Of a stretch of 64,000 nt of DNA, positions 26,801 to 35,843 are shown piece after piece. The DNA is taken from assembly GCA_028877205.1 (NCBI GenBank), contig JAPPHY010000007.1:133006-197005 (forward strand), written 5' to 3'. The stretch comes from Chloroflexota bacterium (GTDB lineage: Bacteria > Chloroflexota > Dehalococcoidia > Lucifugimonadales > UBA2985). How positions within the stretch are numbered: the stretch's first letter is position 1; every line of letters begins with the position of its first letter. The notes under the pieces are model-generated. The model worked only from the letters and a program-made list of their open reading frames with translations, ran no database searches and had not been told where the DNA came from. Made by a program: the position numbers and the translations under genes.

Positions 26801-27499
26801 ATGTCCTGGGCAATGAGGTTGACACTACTCGTCGCGCTGGCCGCGGCGGCGGTCACGAGCGGCGTCGCGCTGGCGGTCGACCGCTTCCAGTGGGAGGTGG
26901 AGCTGTCGCAGTGGCTCCAGTCGTTCAGCCTCGGCCCGTTCGACTTCCTTCGCGGCCTGCTGTTCTGGATGGGCGTGCGAGGCGTGGCGGGCGCGACGAT
27001 GCTGGCGGTGTGCGCGGCCCTGTGGCTACGTCGGTGGAGGTTGGAGTCGGCGTTCGTGGCGATGACGCTCGGCCCGGACCTGCTGAACCTCGTGCTGAAG
27101 GAGCTGATCGGGCGTCCGCGGCCGACGGACGACCTGGTCGACGTGACGGTCGGCTGGGGCGGCATACAGGGATCGGGCTTCCCCAGCGGCCACGCGGTGC
27201 ACGCGGTGGTGTTCTACGGGCTGCTGCTGTACCTGGCGTGGCGGTACGTGCCGAGCAGGCCGCTTGTGCGTGCGATCGCGGTGGCGGTGGTCGGATACGT
27301 GCTAGCGACGGGGCCGTGGCTCCTCTACGACGGCCGGCATTGGCTGCTCGATGTGCTGGGGGGCTACGCGTACGGTTCGGTCTACCTGCTGTCGATCATG
27401 TGGGCGTACGAGCGGGCACTGGCCCGCCTCCGCGCAGGCGAGGGCGGCCGGCTGGCGCGGCTGCTGGTGAGGGGGCCCGACAAAGCCACTCCTGCGTAG
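26801..27499 (+). CDS. PAP2-family phosphatase
   Basis: A 232-aa membrane phosphatase of the PAP2/BacA-like superfamily, acting on lipid phosphates such as undecaprenyl pyrophosphate or phosphatidate. The tripartite active site is visible: K100-x5-RPRP (about 105-108), PSGH (about 128-131) and GRHWLLDVLGG (about 178-188). About five TM helices. The start is placed at the ATG at 26801, with GAGAGG 8 nt upstream; an ATG at 26777 is possible. A TATAAT at 26752-26757 is the likely -10. It diverges from the MscS-like gene. Confidence 0.88.
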   Translation: MSWAMRLTLLVALAAAAVTSGVALAVDRFQWEVELSQWLQSFSLGPFDFLRGLLFWMGVRGVAGATMLAVCAALWLRRWRLESAFVAMTLGPDLLNLVLKELIGRPRPTDDLVDVTVGWGGIQGSGFPSGHAVHAVVFYGLLLYLAWRYVPSRPLVRAIAVAVVGYVLATGPWLLYDGRHWLLDVLGGYAYGSVYLLSIMWAYERALARLRAGEGGRLARLLVRGPDKATPA

Positions 27500-27762
27500 G
27501 CAGGAGTCCATCTCCACCAATAATGTGCGGGGCAGGTTCTGAGCCTGTCGAAGGACATGAGCGGAAGCAGGCGTCTGAATGAGCCCGCTCAAGTGGTTCG
27601 ACTGGCTCACCATGAGCGGGCTGTGGGGTGTGGCGGCATAGCTACCGCTCATCCGGGCCAGCCACAACCACTCCTGCAGAGCTTGTCCCCGCGAAGGCGG
27701 GGAGCAGGAGTCCATCTCCTTTTGGAGTGTGGCGGGATGGATTCCCGCTGGAGCGCGGGAAT
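27488..27762. repeat. Dense palindrome cluster with one nested element
   Basis: The gap 27500-27810 is almost all repeats. Family B: ACTCCTGC-GTAG-GCAGGAGT (27488-27507, overlapping the PAP2 3' end) and ATTCCCGC...GCGGGAAT (27741-27762). Family A: about 27531-27564 and 27584-27620 (CCCGCTCAAGTGGTTCGACT, then GGCTCACCATGAGCGGG). At 27670-27711 the two arms of a family-B hairpin (ACTCCTGC, GCAGGAGT) are separated by a second hairpin, TCCCCGC-GAAG-GCGGGGA (27686-27703), so one element has inserted into another. Confidence 0.85.
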
Positions 27763-27810
27763 GGGGTATGCGCGATGCGTGGCCGCCTCACTTCCCTAGC
27801 GACGATTGCG

Positions 27811-28932
27811 CTAGGCCACTGAAGTCGCCGCGAGCGAGCTACCAATCGCATCAACGGCGGACTTGTTCATCAGGTAGAGCACCTCGTCTCGGTCGCCGCC
27901 CATGATCCTGATGGCCACGTCCTCCATGCGAGGCTCCAGCAGGCGGTTCAGCATAATGGCTGCCCCTGCACCACCTATTGCACCCGCCGCTGCGCCAGCC
28001 GCAGTGCCGGGTCCGGGGATTGCGCTGCCTGCCGCACCTCCGGCCGCGCCCCCGGCCCAAGCGCAAACCTGTGTTACGCCAAACCTGGACATCATCGTCA
28101 GCGCACGGATGGCGTGTATCCTGGACCGCTCGGTGACCTCAACACCTCTGAGCTCACCCTCCGTGGAGACCATCTGGGAGATGAGTCTGATTCCAAGAAC
28201 GATGTCTCCGACGTACGGCAGCAACTCGCCAATGGAATCCGGTACATCAATACCAGAATTGCTTGCCAGTGTTCCCAAACCGGACTTGATGTCTTCGGTA
28301 AACTCACCTATCTCTATACCTGTATCTACAAGACGGCCTGCCGAGTCCGGGTCTACCTCCATCAACTTGTCATACAGCTCGCTACTGACCGCAAACTGGA
28401 CGTGTCCAGGCGCCTCTTCCATTCGCTCCATGACGTCTCCGGCGTAGCCTAGCCCACCGGCTTTCACCTGCACGAATATATCCTCTGTGCCCTCGGGGCC
28501 TCTCCCGATCAGGTCGTAGACCGGCTGATTTGGGTTCGCCGGGATCTCAAACTTGTATCCAGGGTGCATTTCCTCAAGTTGTCGCACACTCTCCAGTTCC
28601 GCAACCTTGCCCTTCAGGCTACTGACGAAACCGATTACAGACCTCTCGCCTCTCTCAGAGATCTCCGCAAAATAATCGGCTAGGGATGTGGTCTGAGAGT
28701 CTTCGGTGAACGCCAGGCGATACGCTTCGTTGAGCAAGTCCGAATTCGGTACCTCCCGCCCTTCGAAGAGCGCATCCATGGCCTCTTCCGCTGCCTCAGC
28801 CACACCCAGCGCAAAGGTGTCCTTGTCCGTTCCCCGCAGCTTGGAGACGGCGGTCTCGTGCGAGTATCCCGCGGCGTCATCGCTTATGGGGAGGGCGCGC
28901 AGATCTTCTAGCAGTGAAGTCGATTCCATCAT
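27811..28932 (-). CDS. Mrr-like nuclease-motif protein with glycine zipper
   Basis: No named family is recognised for this 373-aa protein. Residues 107-157 (KGKVAELESVRQLEEMH, then PVYDLIG with D140, then FVQVKAG with Q155 and K157) follow the Mrr-type restriction-fold pattern: helix Glu, Asp, then QxK. Residues 288-328 are a Gly/Ala glycine zipper (AGGAAGGAAGSAIPGPG, then AAGAAAGAIGGAGAAIML) of the kind that inserts in or packs against membranes. A nuclease-like domain and a membrane zipper together are typical of toxins or membrane-tethered defence effectors; that role is inferred. The gene starts 5 bp after the coiled-coil gene and ends the suf-linked run. Confidence 0.55.
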   Translation of the reverse strand: MMESTSLLEDLRALPISDDAAGYSHETAVSKLRGTDKDTFALGVAEAAEEAMDALFEGREVPNSDLLNEAYRLAFTEDSQTTSLADYFAEISERGERSVIGFVSSLKGKVAELESVRQLEEMHPGYKFEIPANPNQPVYDLIGRGPEGTEDIFVQVKAGGLGYAGDVMERMEEAPGHVQFAVSSELYDKLMEVDPDSAGRLVDTGIEIGEFTEDIKSGLGTLASNSGIDVPDSIGELLPYVGDIVLGIRLISQMVSTEGELRGVEVTERSRIHAIRALTMMSRFGVTQVCAWAGGAAGGAAGSAIPGPGTAAGAAAGAIGGAGAAIMLNRLLEPRMEDVAIRIMGGDRDEVLYLMNKSAVDAIGSSLAATSVA

Positions 28933-28937
28933 CGCGT

Positions 28938-29549
28938 CTACATCACCAACGCAAGGACAATTGCAGCAACGGCAATACCTGCGCTCGCGATTGAGACCAT
29001 GAGCGCCGTACGATTTGAGGAACGTATCTGTTCGCCTGTGCGCGCCTCAAGCTCTGCCATCTCTCTCTTGTAGCGCTCTGTTATCTCGTCCACGTGGGAG
29101 TCTATGGAAGAACGAATCTGTTTGCCCGTCCGCGCCTCAAGCTCCGCCAACTCTCTCTTGTGAAACTCAATCATCTCGTCCACGCGGGAGTCAATGGAGG
29201 AACGAATCTGTTCGCCCGTGCGAGCCTCAAGCTCCGTCATCTCCATCTTGTGGCGCTCCGCCAGCTCCTCCATGCGCGCGTTCATGGCATTGGTCTGTAC
29301 CCTGACCTCTTCGTGGCTGGCAACGTGCGCCGATAGCAGCTCGTTCTGCTTCAGCACCCGAGGGATGAGCTCACGATTGACGCGGTCTTGCTCCTCCCAG
29401 AACCTGACCTTATCAGCAATTCCGGGTCTGTCAGCGGAACTCGAGGCCGCCGCTTCATCGTTCTGTGACTCTGCCTCTGGAGGTGTTGCGTCGGCTTCCG
29501 CTTCCTGCCCTGAAGATCGGCCAAACGGGTTTATGCGACCGAATACCAT
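28938..29549 (-). CDS. Tail-anchored coiled-coil protein with tandem repeats
   Basis: A 203-aa protein with a polar, acidic N-terminal third, a long charged heptad-like coiled coil (about 55-175) and one C-terminal TM helix (ALMVSIASAGIAVAAIVLAL) that would leave the rest in the cytoplasm. The coil holds three ~30-residue repeats centred on ELEARTGEQIRSSIDSRVDE. The ATG at 29549 follows GAGGAGG with a 6-nt spacer, so the 20-codon extension upstream is rejected. No family is recognised. It lies between a GNAT gene (11 bp) and the nuclease-like gene (5 bp), so it is probably a scaffold or partner for the latter. Confidence 0.7.
   Translation of the reverse strand: MVFGRINPFGRSSGQEAEADATPPEAESQNDEAAASSSADRPGIADKVRFWEEQDRVNRELIPRVLKQNELLSAHVASHEEVRVQTNAMNARMEELAERHKMEMTELEARTGEQIRSSIDSRVDEMIEFHKRELAELEARTGKQIRSSIDSHVDEITERYKREMAELEARTGEQIRSSNRTALMVSIASAGIAVAAIVLALVM
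29010..29270 (-). repeat. Three 90-bp in-frame tandem repeats
   Basis: A 90-bp unit repeats nearly three times inside the coiled-coil gene; the motif GAACGAATCTGTT recurs at about 29108 and 29198, with GAACGTATCTGTT near 29020. The copies differ at scattered positions but stay in frame, which suggests growth by unequal recombination under selection. Confidence 0.8.
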
Positions 29550-29560
29550 TTCTCGCCTCC

Positions 29561-30109
29561 TCACGTGGCTCGAGCCGGCTCGACGACCAGTCTGGCGATG
29601 TCCTTCCAACCGTAGGACACCTCTACGAGGTCTGCTCCTCCGATCTCGACGCTCTTCCGACCGACCTGTTCACCCCCCAGCGACTCATAGAACCGGCGCG
29701 CGCGGTGGTTGTCCTCCAGCACCCACACCAGCATCGAACTGAATCCGTCAGCCAGTAGTCTCTGAGTCACAGCCGATACAAGATGACGGCCTAGACCCCT
29801 GTTCTGGTGCTCTTGAAGGATGTAGATGGCGTAGAGCTCGCCGCGGTAGGTACTGTCGCCTTCTCGCTCTGGTCCTCCGTTCGCGAATCCGACGACGTCG
29901 CTACCCTCTGTCTCTGCAACGAAGATGCTCCTGGCGGGCTCGTTGGCTGTGAAGACCTTGCTCCACCCCGACTCTCTCCTTTGGTACGAGAGACTTGCCA
30001 GGTACTCGGCAGGCACTACGCCTGCATACGTGGTCCGCCACGAATCGATGTGAACCCTTGCGATCGAGCCGGCGTCCGCAGGGTTGGCAGCTCTAATCGT
30101 TACGTTCAC
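29561..30109 (-). CDS. GNAT-family N-acetyltransferase
   Basis: A 182-aa GNAT enzyme: VTIRAANPADAGSIARVHID at the N-terminus, YAIYILQEHQNRGLGRHLV (motif A, the QxxGxG/A acetyl-CoA loop at about 105-112) and WVLEDNHRARRFYESLGGE (motif B). It would transfer an acyl group to an unknown amine. The GTG start is 2 bp after the sufU stop and the coiled-coil gene starts 11 bp after its stop, so it is embedded in a run of tightly spaced genes. It may modify the neighbouring products, but nothing proves this. Confidence 0.88.
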   Translation of the reverse strand: MNVTIRAANPADAGSIARVHIDSWRTTYAGVVPAEYLASLSYQRRESGWSKVFTANEPARSIFVAETEGSDVVGFANGGPEREGDSTYRGELYAIYILQEHQNRGLGRHLVSAVTQRLLADGFSSMLVWVLEDNHRARRFYESLGGEQVGRKSVEIGGADLVEVSYGWKDIARLVVEPARAT

Positions 30110-30111
30110 GC

Positions 30112-30582
30112 CTAGCCCCCGTCGCGGGTGCGGCGGTGGTGTGCGCGGATGCCGTCCTCAAGCGCAGCCCATGCCAGCAGCGCGCACTTGATGCGGATCG
30201 GGAAGTTCTTGACGCCCGCCAGCGACTCCACCTCGCCAAGCCTGTCCTGCTCCTCCGACGTCGGGTCGCGGCCCTGCATCATGTCGCGGAACAGGAAGTA
30301 GAGCGATTCAGCGTCCTCCAGGCTCTTGCCCTTGATGGCCTCCGTGAGCATGGAGGCCGACGCCTGGCTGATGGAGCAGCCCGTCCCGTGGAAGCTAACG
30401 CCGTCGACCACGTCGCCGTCGAGGCTCATGCGCAGGTAGACCTCGTCTCCGCAGAAGGGGTTGACGCCCTCCGATACGATGTCCGCGTCCTCAAGCTCCG
30501 CCTGGTTCCGCGGGCTGCGGTAGTGGTCGAGGATGATCTCGCGGTATAGCTCGTCGACGTCGGAGAAGTCGAAGCTCTGCAT
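30112..30582 (-). CDS. sufU: SufU zinc-dependent sulfurtransferase
   Basis: A 156-aa IscU/NifU-N-like protein of the SufU type, which accepts persulfide sulfur from SufS and passes it to SufBCD. The zinc/sulfur ligands are visible: NPFCGDE (Cys about 43), GTGCSISQASASM (Cys about 68) and RIKCALLAW (Cys about 132). The ~20-residue insert before the last Cys separates SufU from IscU. It starts 23 bp after sufS. Confidence 0.95.
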   Translation of the reverse strand: MQSFDFSDVDELYREIILDHYRSPRNQAELEDADIVSEGVNPFCGDEVYLRMSLDGDVVDGVSFHGTGCSISQASASMLTEAIKGKSLEDAESLYFLFRDMMQGRDPTSEEQDRLGEVESLAGVKNFPIRIKCALLAWAALEDGIRAHHRRTRDGG

Positions 30583-30605
30583 GGCCGTGCTGCGGGTGAG
30601 GCGTC

Positions 30606-31856
30606 CTACGTCCTGGCGCGCGTGCCGGAGAAGTACCTGATCGACTCCCGGACGGCGGCCACCAGCAGGTCCACCTCTTCCTCCGTGTTGTAGACGTAGA
30701 AGCTGGCGCGGGCTGTTGCGGGCACGGCCAGCCTGCCCATCAGGGGCATGGCGCAGTGGTGGCCCGTGCGTATGGCGATGCCCTCGCGGTCCAGCATGGT
30801 GCCGAGATCGTGGGGGTGTACGGCCTCGGAGTAGAACGACACGATGCCACCCCTCTGCGTGACGTCACGCGGCCCGTAGACGCGCACCTCCTCCGACTCC
30901 TCAAGCTCGCGGAAGGCGTTGAGCGCGTACTCGGTGATGGCCACCTCGTGCTCGCGCACGTTGTCCATGCCCAGCGACTCCAGGTAGTCGACGGCCGCGC
31001 CCAGCGCGATCGTGTCCGCGATGTTAGGCGTGCCAGCCTCGAAGCGCATCGGCAGGTCGTTCCACGTGGCCCGGTCGTCCCACACCTGCAGCACCATCTC
31101 GCCGCCGTGCAGGAACGGGTCCATGTCCTCGATTACCTCCTGCTTGACGTACAGCACGCCGATGCCCGTAGGCCCCATCATCTTGTGGCCGGAGAAGGCC
31201 AGGAAGTCGCAGTCCAGGTCGGTCACGTCAGTCTTGAGGTGAGGCACGCTCTGCGCCCCGTCGATGAGCACCCGCGCGCCCGCGCGATGCGCGGCCTCCG
31301 TGAGCTCCTTCACCGGGTTGATGGTGCCCAGCACGTTGGACATGTGGTTCAGCGTGAGCAGCTTCGTGCGAGGAGTGAGCAGACTGTCGAGGTTGGTCAG
31401 GTCGAGGGCCTGCTCGTGGGTGAGCGGGATGAAGCGGAGCGACGCGCCACGCTCCTGCGCGACCTGCTGCCAGGGCACCAGGTTGCTGTGGTGCTCCATG
31501 TGGGTGGTGAGTATCTCGTCGCCGGGGCCGAGGTTGCGGCGCGCCCAGGTCTGCGCCACCAGGTTGATGGCCTCCGTGGTGTTGCGCACCAGCACCACGC
31601 CGGTGGTGGACGGCGCGCCGATGAAGGCGGCGAACTTGCGGCGAGATTCCTCGTAGCGGTCGGTGGCCTCCATGCTCAGCGCGTGGACGCCGCGGTGAAT
31701 GTTCGAGTTGTAGCTCTCGTAGTAGTCGACGAGAGCCTGGATGACCTGCGCGGGCTTCTGCGAGGTGGCGGCGTTGTCCAGGTATACCAGAGGCTTGCCG
31801 TACACCTCACGCGACAGTATGGGGAAGTCCTTGCGTACTGCCTTTACGTCCAGCAT
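30606..31856 (-). CDS. sufS: Cysteine desulfurase SufS
   Basis: A class II PLP cysteine desulfurase (416 aa) that supplies sulfur for Fe-S cluster assembly. Key segments are VYLDNAATSQKP, TTHMEHHSNLVPWQ, VLIDGAQSVPH, FLAFSGHKMMGPTGIGVLY (Schiff-base Lys) and IRTGHHCAMPLM (active-site Cys). The ATG at 31856 is preceded by GGAGG with a 6-nt gap; the open frame reaches 105 nt further into the sufD end and is not used. It starts 52 bp after sufD. Confidence 0.96.
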   Translation of the reverse strand: MLDVKAVRKDFPILSREVYGKPLVYLDNAATSQKPAQVIQALVDYYESYNSNIHRGVHALSMEATDRYEESRRKFAAFIGAPSTTGVVLVRNTTEAINLVAQTWARRNLGPGDEILTTHMEHHSNLVPWQQVAQERGASLRFIPLTHEQALDLTNLDSLLTPRTKLLTLNHMSNVLGTINPVKELTEAAHRAGARVLIDGAQSVPHLKTDVTDLDCDFLAFSGHKMMGPTGIGVLYVKQEVIEDMDPFLHGGEMVLQVWDDRATWNDLPMRFEAGTPNIADTIALGAAVDYLESLGMDNVREHEVAITEYALNAFRELEESEEVRVYGPRDVTQRGGIVSFYSEAVHPHDLGTMLDREGIAIRTGHHCAMPLMGRLAVPATARASFYVYNTEEEVDLLVAAVRESIRYFSGTRART

Positions 31857-31908
31857 GGGTCTCCTCCCGCCACTTCCTGCGGACGCCTCCGTTCCGCTTC
31901 CACCAAGC

Positions 31909-33258
31909 CTACCCCACGTCCCCCAGCCACTCACGCAGCGTGTCCGCGACCAAGCCGTCAATCTGGCCGCGGAGCGTCTCGTTGGCGATGCCCTCGATGA
32001 CCTCGCTGAGGAACGCGCGGGTCAGCAGGCCTCGCGCAGTCCTCTCGTCGAGGCCGCGGCTGCGCAGGTAGAACAGCGCCGTGGGATCCATGTGGCCGCA
32101 GGCGGCGCCGTGGCCGCACTTCACGTCGTCGCAGTAGATCCAGAAGGCGGGCTTGGTGTCCGCCTCCGCCTGGTCTGATAGCAGCAGGTTCTTGTCCACC
32201 TGGTTGGCGTTCACCTTCACCGCGCCCTCTCGCACGATGATGCTGCCGTGGAACACCGACCGCGACCTGCCGTCCAGGATGCCCTTGTACAGCTCGCGGC
32301 TGGTGGTGTACGGCTTGGCGTGGTCGATGATCACCTGGTTGTCGACGTGCTGGCGGCCGGTGACCATGTAGAACCCCGTCAGGTAGCAGGAACAGTCTTG
32401 GTCCAGCGTGACCAGGTTCAGGTTGTTGCGCGTCAGCCTGCCACCCATGTCGATGTTGACCGACGAGAACCGGCTGTCGCGCTCCACGGCTACGTGCGTG
32501 TTTGTGACGTGATACGCCTGCTCGGGCTGGCGCTGCACCTTGTAGTAGTCCAGCCGTGCCGCCGCACCCACGACGATCTCCGTGACCGCGTTGGTGAGGT
32601 GATCGCCCTCGGAGAGGCCCGCGTAGGCCTCCAGCACGGAGGCGCTGCTCTCCTCGCCGGCGACGATGAGCACGCGAGGCTGGGCTACCGTCTCCTCTCC
32701 GTCCCCGGTGGAGAGGAAGAGAAGCCGGATGGGATCATCCACGCGTAAGCCTCTGGCGACGTGCACGAAAGCGCCGTCGTGCAGGAAGGCGGTGTTGAGC
32801 GCGGTGAATGCGTTGTCGGCGTACCCGGCGAAGCGCGCTAGGTGGGGCTGCACAAGGTCCGGCGTCGAGCGCATTGCCTCCGCCAAGCTGACGGTCGTGA
32901 CGCCTTCCGGAAGCGCGTCGACGCTCGATAGGGCCTCGCTGTACCGGCCGTTCACGAACACGAGCTGCGGCCATTGGGCAGCGCCAAGCGAGGCTTGTGC
33001 CACCGATTCCGCGTCGACCGTGGCGGCTGCGTCAGCCGCGCCGAGCCGTACCGGCACGCGTGCGATGGGCATCACGTCCGTGTACTTCCATTCCTCGTTG
33101 CCGCGGCGCGCGGTGGGAAAGCCTAGCTCGCGGAATCTGTCGAGCGCGTCCTTGCGGAGCTCCCTGGCCCACGCGGGATCGTGCGACGCGCCGTTGCTCT
33201 CGAAGGACTCGGAGGCCGCGAGGTACGCCTCCTCCTGGGTTGCGGTGCGCTGGGTCAT
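31909..33258 (-). CDS. sufD: Fe-S cluster assembly protein SufD
   Basis: SufD (449 aa) pairs with SufB and SufC in the cluster scaffold. The C-terminal beta-helix domain shows DVKCGHGAACGHMDPTALFY, LRSRGLDERTARGLLTRAF and GILDGRSRSVFHGSIIV. The N-terminal helical part shows RRGNEEWKYTDV. The sequence CGHGAACG is the usual SufD GHG/S block. It starts 4 bp after sufC. Confidence 0.95.
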   Translation of the reverse strand: MTQRTATQEEAYLAASESFESNGASHDPAWARELRKDALDRFRELGFPTARRGNEEWKYTDVMPIARVPVRLGAADAAATVDAESVAQASLGAAQWPQLVFVNGRYSEALSSVDALPEGVTTVSLAEAMRSTPDLVQPHLARFAGYADNAFTALNTAFLHDGAFVHVARGLRVDDPIRLLFLSTGDGEETVAQPRVLIVAGEESSASVLEAYAGLSEGDHLTNAVTEIVVGAAARLDYYKVQRQPEQAYHVTNTHVAVERDSRFSSVNIDMGGRLTRNNLNLVTLDQDCSCYLTGFYMVTGRQHVDNQVIIDHAKPYTTSRELYKGILDGRSRSVFHGSIIVREGAVKVNANQVDKNLLLSDQAEADTKPAFWIYCDDVKCGHGAACGHMDPTALFYLRSRGLDERTARGLLTRAFLSEVIEGIANETLRGQIDGLVADTLREWLGDVG

Positions 33259-33262
33259 GTGC

Positions 33263-34030
33263 TTAGCCGGAGGCCTGCGTGGCTTCCGCCGGTCTCCCCA
33301 GGTGGTCGTAGCCCCTGGACTCCACCTCCAGGGCCAGCTCCTTGCCGCCTGACCTGACGATGCGTCCGTCGATGAGCACGTGTACCTGGTCAGGCACCAC
33401 GTAGTTGAGGATGCGCTGGTAGTGGGTCACGAGGATGATGGCGTTGTCCGGCCGCCGTAGCTGGTTGATGCCGTCGGCCACGATGCGCAGGGCGTCCACG
33501 TCCAGGCCGGAGTCCGGCTCGTCAAGGATGGACAGCTTGGGCTCGAAGATGGCCATCTGAAGCACCTCGTTGCGCTTCTTCTCGCCGCCGGAGAACCCCT
33601 CGTTGACGGAGCGCTTGGTGAGGTTACGGTCCATCTCCACCACGTCCACGCGCTCGTTGAGCAGCCGGTCGAACTTCAGCACGTCGTACTCGTCCATGCC
33701 CTTGCTCTTGCGAATGGCGTTGAAGCCTGCGCGCATGAAGTGATCGAGGCGCACGCCCGGCACCTCGATGGGGTGCTGGAAGCAGAGGAAGAGCCCCGCA
33801 CGCGCCCTGTCCTCGGGCGGCATGCCCAGCAGGCTCTCGCCTTCGAACGTTGCGTCGCCGGCGGTCGTGGTGAACGACGGGTTGCCCGCCAGCACGTTGG
33901 CCAGCGTGCTCTTGCCGGAGCCATTCGGCCCCATGATGGCGTGAACCTCGCCCGCGTTCACCTGCAGGTCAACGCCCTTGAGTATCTCTACGTCGCCTAC
34001 GGAGGCGTGAAGGTTGGTTATCTGGAGCAT
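33263..34030 (-). CDS. sufC: Fe-S assembly ATPase SufC
   Basis: The ABC-type ATPase (255 aa) that drives conformational change of SufBD. Walker A GPNGSGKST, Q-loop LFLCFQHPIEVPG, ABC signature FSGGEKKRNE, Walker B LSILDEPDSGLD and switch His ILVTHYQR are all present. There are no membrane segments. It lies 46 bp after sufB. Confidence 0.97.
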   Translation of the reverse strand: MLQITNLHASVGDVEILKGVDLQVNAGEVHAIMGPNGSGKSTLANVLAGNPSFTTTAGDATFEGESLLGMPPEDRARAGLFLCFQHPIEVPGVRLDHFMRAGFNAIRKSKGMDEYDVLKFDRLLNERVDVVEMDRNLTKRSVNEGFSGGEKKRNEVLQMAIFEPKLSILDEPDSGLDVDALRIVADGINQLRRPDNAIILVTHYQRILNYVVPDQVHVLIDGRIVRSGGKELALEVESRGYDHLGRPAEATQASG

Positions 34031-34076
34031 TGGCAGAGTCTCCTGTGTTCGCCTGAAATGGTCGGCCCGCCGGGCG

Positions 34077-35534
34077 CTAGCCCACGGTGCCCTCGAGGTT
34101 CATCTCCAGCAGCCGCGTGGCCTCAACTGCGAACTCCAGAGGCAGCTGCTTGAAGACCTCCTTGCAGAATCCGTTGATGATCAGCGAGTGCGCGTCCTCG
34201 ATGGAGATGCCCCGCTGGTTGCAGTAGAAGAGCTGGTCCTCGCTCACCTTGGAGGTGAACGCCTCGTGCTCAAGGTGTGCGGAGTTGTTGCGCACCTCCA
34301 CGTAGGGCGTGGTGTGGGCGCCGCACTGGTCGCCCAGCAGCAGCGAGTCGCACTGCGTGAAGTTCCACGCGTTGGTGGCCCGCGGCATCACCCGGACCAG
34401 GCCGCGGTAGGTGTTCTGGGCGTGACCCGCCGAGATGCCCTTGGCGATGATGGTGCTGCGGGTGTTCTTGCCTAAGTGGATCATCTTGGTGCCGGTGTCC
34501 GCCTGCTGGTACGCCTTTGTGAGTGCGACCGAATAGAACTCGCCGATGGAGTCGTCGCCCCGCAGGATGACGCTGGGGTACTTCCACGTGATGGCCGAGC
34601 CGGTCTCCACCTGCGTCCAGGAGATCTTCGAGTTGCGTCCCTGGCAGATGCCTCGCTTGGTGACGAAGTTGTAGATGCCGCCCTTGCCCTCGTCGTCGCC
34701 GGGGTACCAGTTCTGGATGGTGGAGTACTTGATCTCCGCGTTGTCGAGCGTGATCAGCTCCACCACGGCGGCGTGAAGCTGGTTCTCGTCGCGCATGGGA
34801 GCGCTGCACCCCTCGAGGTAGCTGACGTAGCTGCCCTCGTCGGCGATGATGAGCGTGCGCTCGAACTGCCCTGACCCCTCGCTGTTGATGCGGAAGTAGG
34901 TGGTCAACTCCATGGGGCAGCGCACGCCCTTCGGTATGTAGCAGAACGAGCCGTCCGAGAAGACGGCGGCGTTGAGCGCGGCGTAGAAGTTGTCCGTGTG
35001 CGGCACCACGGAGCCGATGTACTTGCGTACCAGGTCCGGGTGCTCCTGCACGGCCTCCGACATCGAGCAGAAGATGATGCCGTGCTTGGCAAGCTCCTCC
35101 TTGAAGGTGGTGGCGATGGACACGCTGTCGAACACGGCGTCCACTGCCACGCCTGCCAGTCGCTTCTGCTCCTGTAGGGGGATGCCCAGCTTCTCGTAGG
35201 TACTCAAGATCTCCGGGTCCACCTCGTCGAGGCTGGCCAGCTCCTTCTTGGCCTTGGGCGCGGAGTAGTAGATGATGTCCTGGAAGTTAACGGGCGGATG
35301 GTGGATGTTGGCCCAACCCGGCAGCCGCTCGCCGTCCAGAAGGGACAGGAAGTGATGGTACGCCTTCATGCGCCACTCCAGCATCCACTCCGGCTCGTTC
35401 TTCTTGGCGGAGATGAAGCGGATGGTGTCCTCGTTGAGGCCGGGGGGAGCCGACTCCTGCTCGACGTCGGTGACGAAGCCGTACTTGTACTCCTGCTTGG
35501 CTACGTCCCTGACGACCTGGTTTGTGGTGGTCAA
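34077..35534 (-). CDS. sufB: Fe-S cluster assembly scaffold SufB
   Basis: SufB (485 aa) builds the nascent Fe-S cluster. Blocks include [17 protein letters not shown] near the N-terminus, [35 protein letters not shown] and the C-terminal [17 protein letters not shown], then [11 protein letters not shown]. It is the first gene of the suf run, with its own promoter and a palindromic operator just upstream. Confidence 0.96.
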   Translation of the reverse strand: MTTTNQVVRDVAKQEYKYGFVTDVEQESAPPGLNEDTIRFISAKKNEPEWMLEWRMKAYHHFLSLLDGERLPGWANIHHPPVNFQDIIYYSAPKAKKELASLDEVDPEILSTYEKLGIPLQEQKRLAGVAVDAVFDSVSIATTFKEELAKHGIIFCSMSEAVQEHPDLVRKYIGSVVPHTDNFYAALNAAVFSDGSFCYIPKGVRCPMELTTYFRINSEGSGQFERTLIIADEGSYVSYLEGCSAPMRDENQLHAAVVELITLDNAEIKYSTIQNWYPGDDEGKGGIYNFVTKRGICQGRNSKISWTQVETGSAITWKYPSVILRGDDSIGEFYSVALTKAYQQADTGTKMIHLGKNTRSTIIAKGISAGHAQNTYRGLVRVMPRATNAWNFTQCDSLLLGDQCGAHTTPYVEVRNNSAHLEHEAFTSKVSEDQLFYCNQRGISIEDAHSLIINGFCKEVFKQLPLEFAVEATRLLEMNLEGTVG

Positions 35535-35661
35535 CTGCTCACTCCCTCCCGCGCCTCTCCGCCGGAGCCCTGGGGCCTCGGCGGCTCGGAGACACGAATA
35601 CCATTGCTTCTGTATCTATCGGGAATACCTGTGGCCGGGAACACCTGTAGCTGCACCGGGC

Positions 35662-35688
35662 AATTGTCGACCTTAATGGTCGACAATT
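35662..35688. promoter_or_regulatory. Palindromic operator of the suf operon
   Basis: AATTGTCGACC-TTAAT-GGTCGACAATT is a perfect inverted repeat with 11-bp arms. It directly abuts the predicted -10 of the suf promoter, covering +1 onward, which is the position of a repressor site. An Fe-S-sensing Rrf2-type regulator (SufR/IscR-like) is the likely class of protein, but no such gene is in the window and the site does not match one I can name. Confidence 0.75.
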
Positions 35689-35717
35689 ATGCTAGCACAG
35701 GGCAATGTGCCGGTCAA
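35689..35717 (-). promoter_or_regulatory. suf operon promoter
   Basis: Minus-strand TTGACC (35712-35717) and TAGCAT (35689-35694) are separated by 17 bp. The start site would fall inside the adjoining palindrome, leaving a ~145-nt leader before sufB. Confidence 0.65.
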
Positions 35718-35786
35718 TAGATACTGCGCAGGCACGGCGGGCGGGTTTGCGGCGACGCTTTCGCTCCAAAATCGCCTCCGATTTCA

Positions 35787-35815
35787 TTGACTTACGCACA
35801 GCGCGGTGGTATATT
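35787..35815 (+). promoter_or_regulatory. Promoter of the guaB3-like gene
   Basis: TTGACT (35787-35792), 17-bp spacer, TATATT (35810-35815). The longest open frame would start with the TTG that forms this -35 box, so the real start must be downstream. Confidence 0.75.
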
Positions 35816-35843
35816 TCCAACCATAATCACCGGGAGATGTACC

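Noticed and set aside
29010..29270. Possible CRISPR-like or satellite array
   Set aside because: The 90-bp units are in frame within one gene, have no spacers, and encode a regular coiled coil.
30756..32000. A 414-codon plus-strand frame
   Set aside because: Antisense to sufS, which is intact; His/Val/Arg-rich composition is that of shadow frames in this genome.
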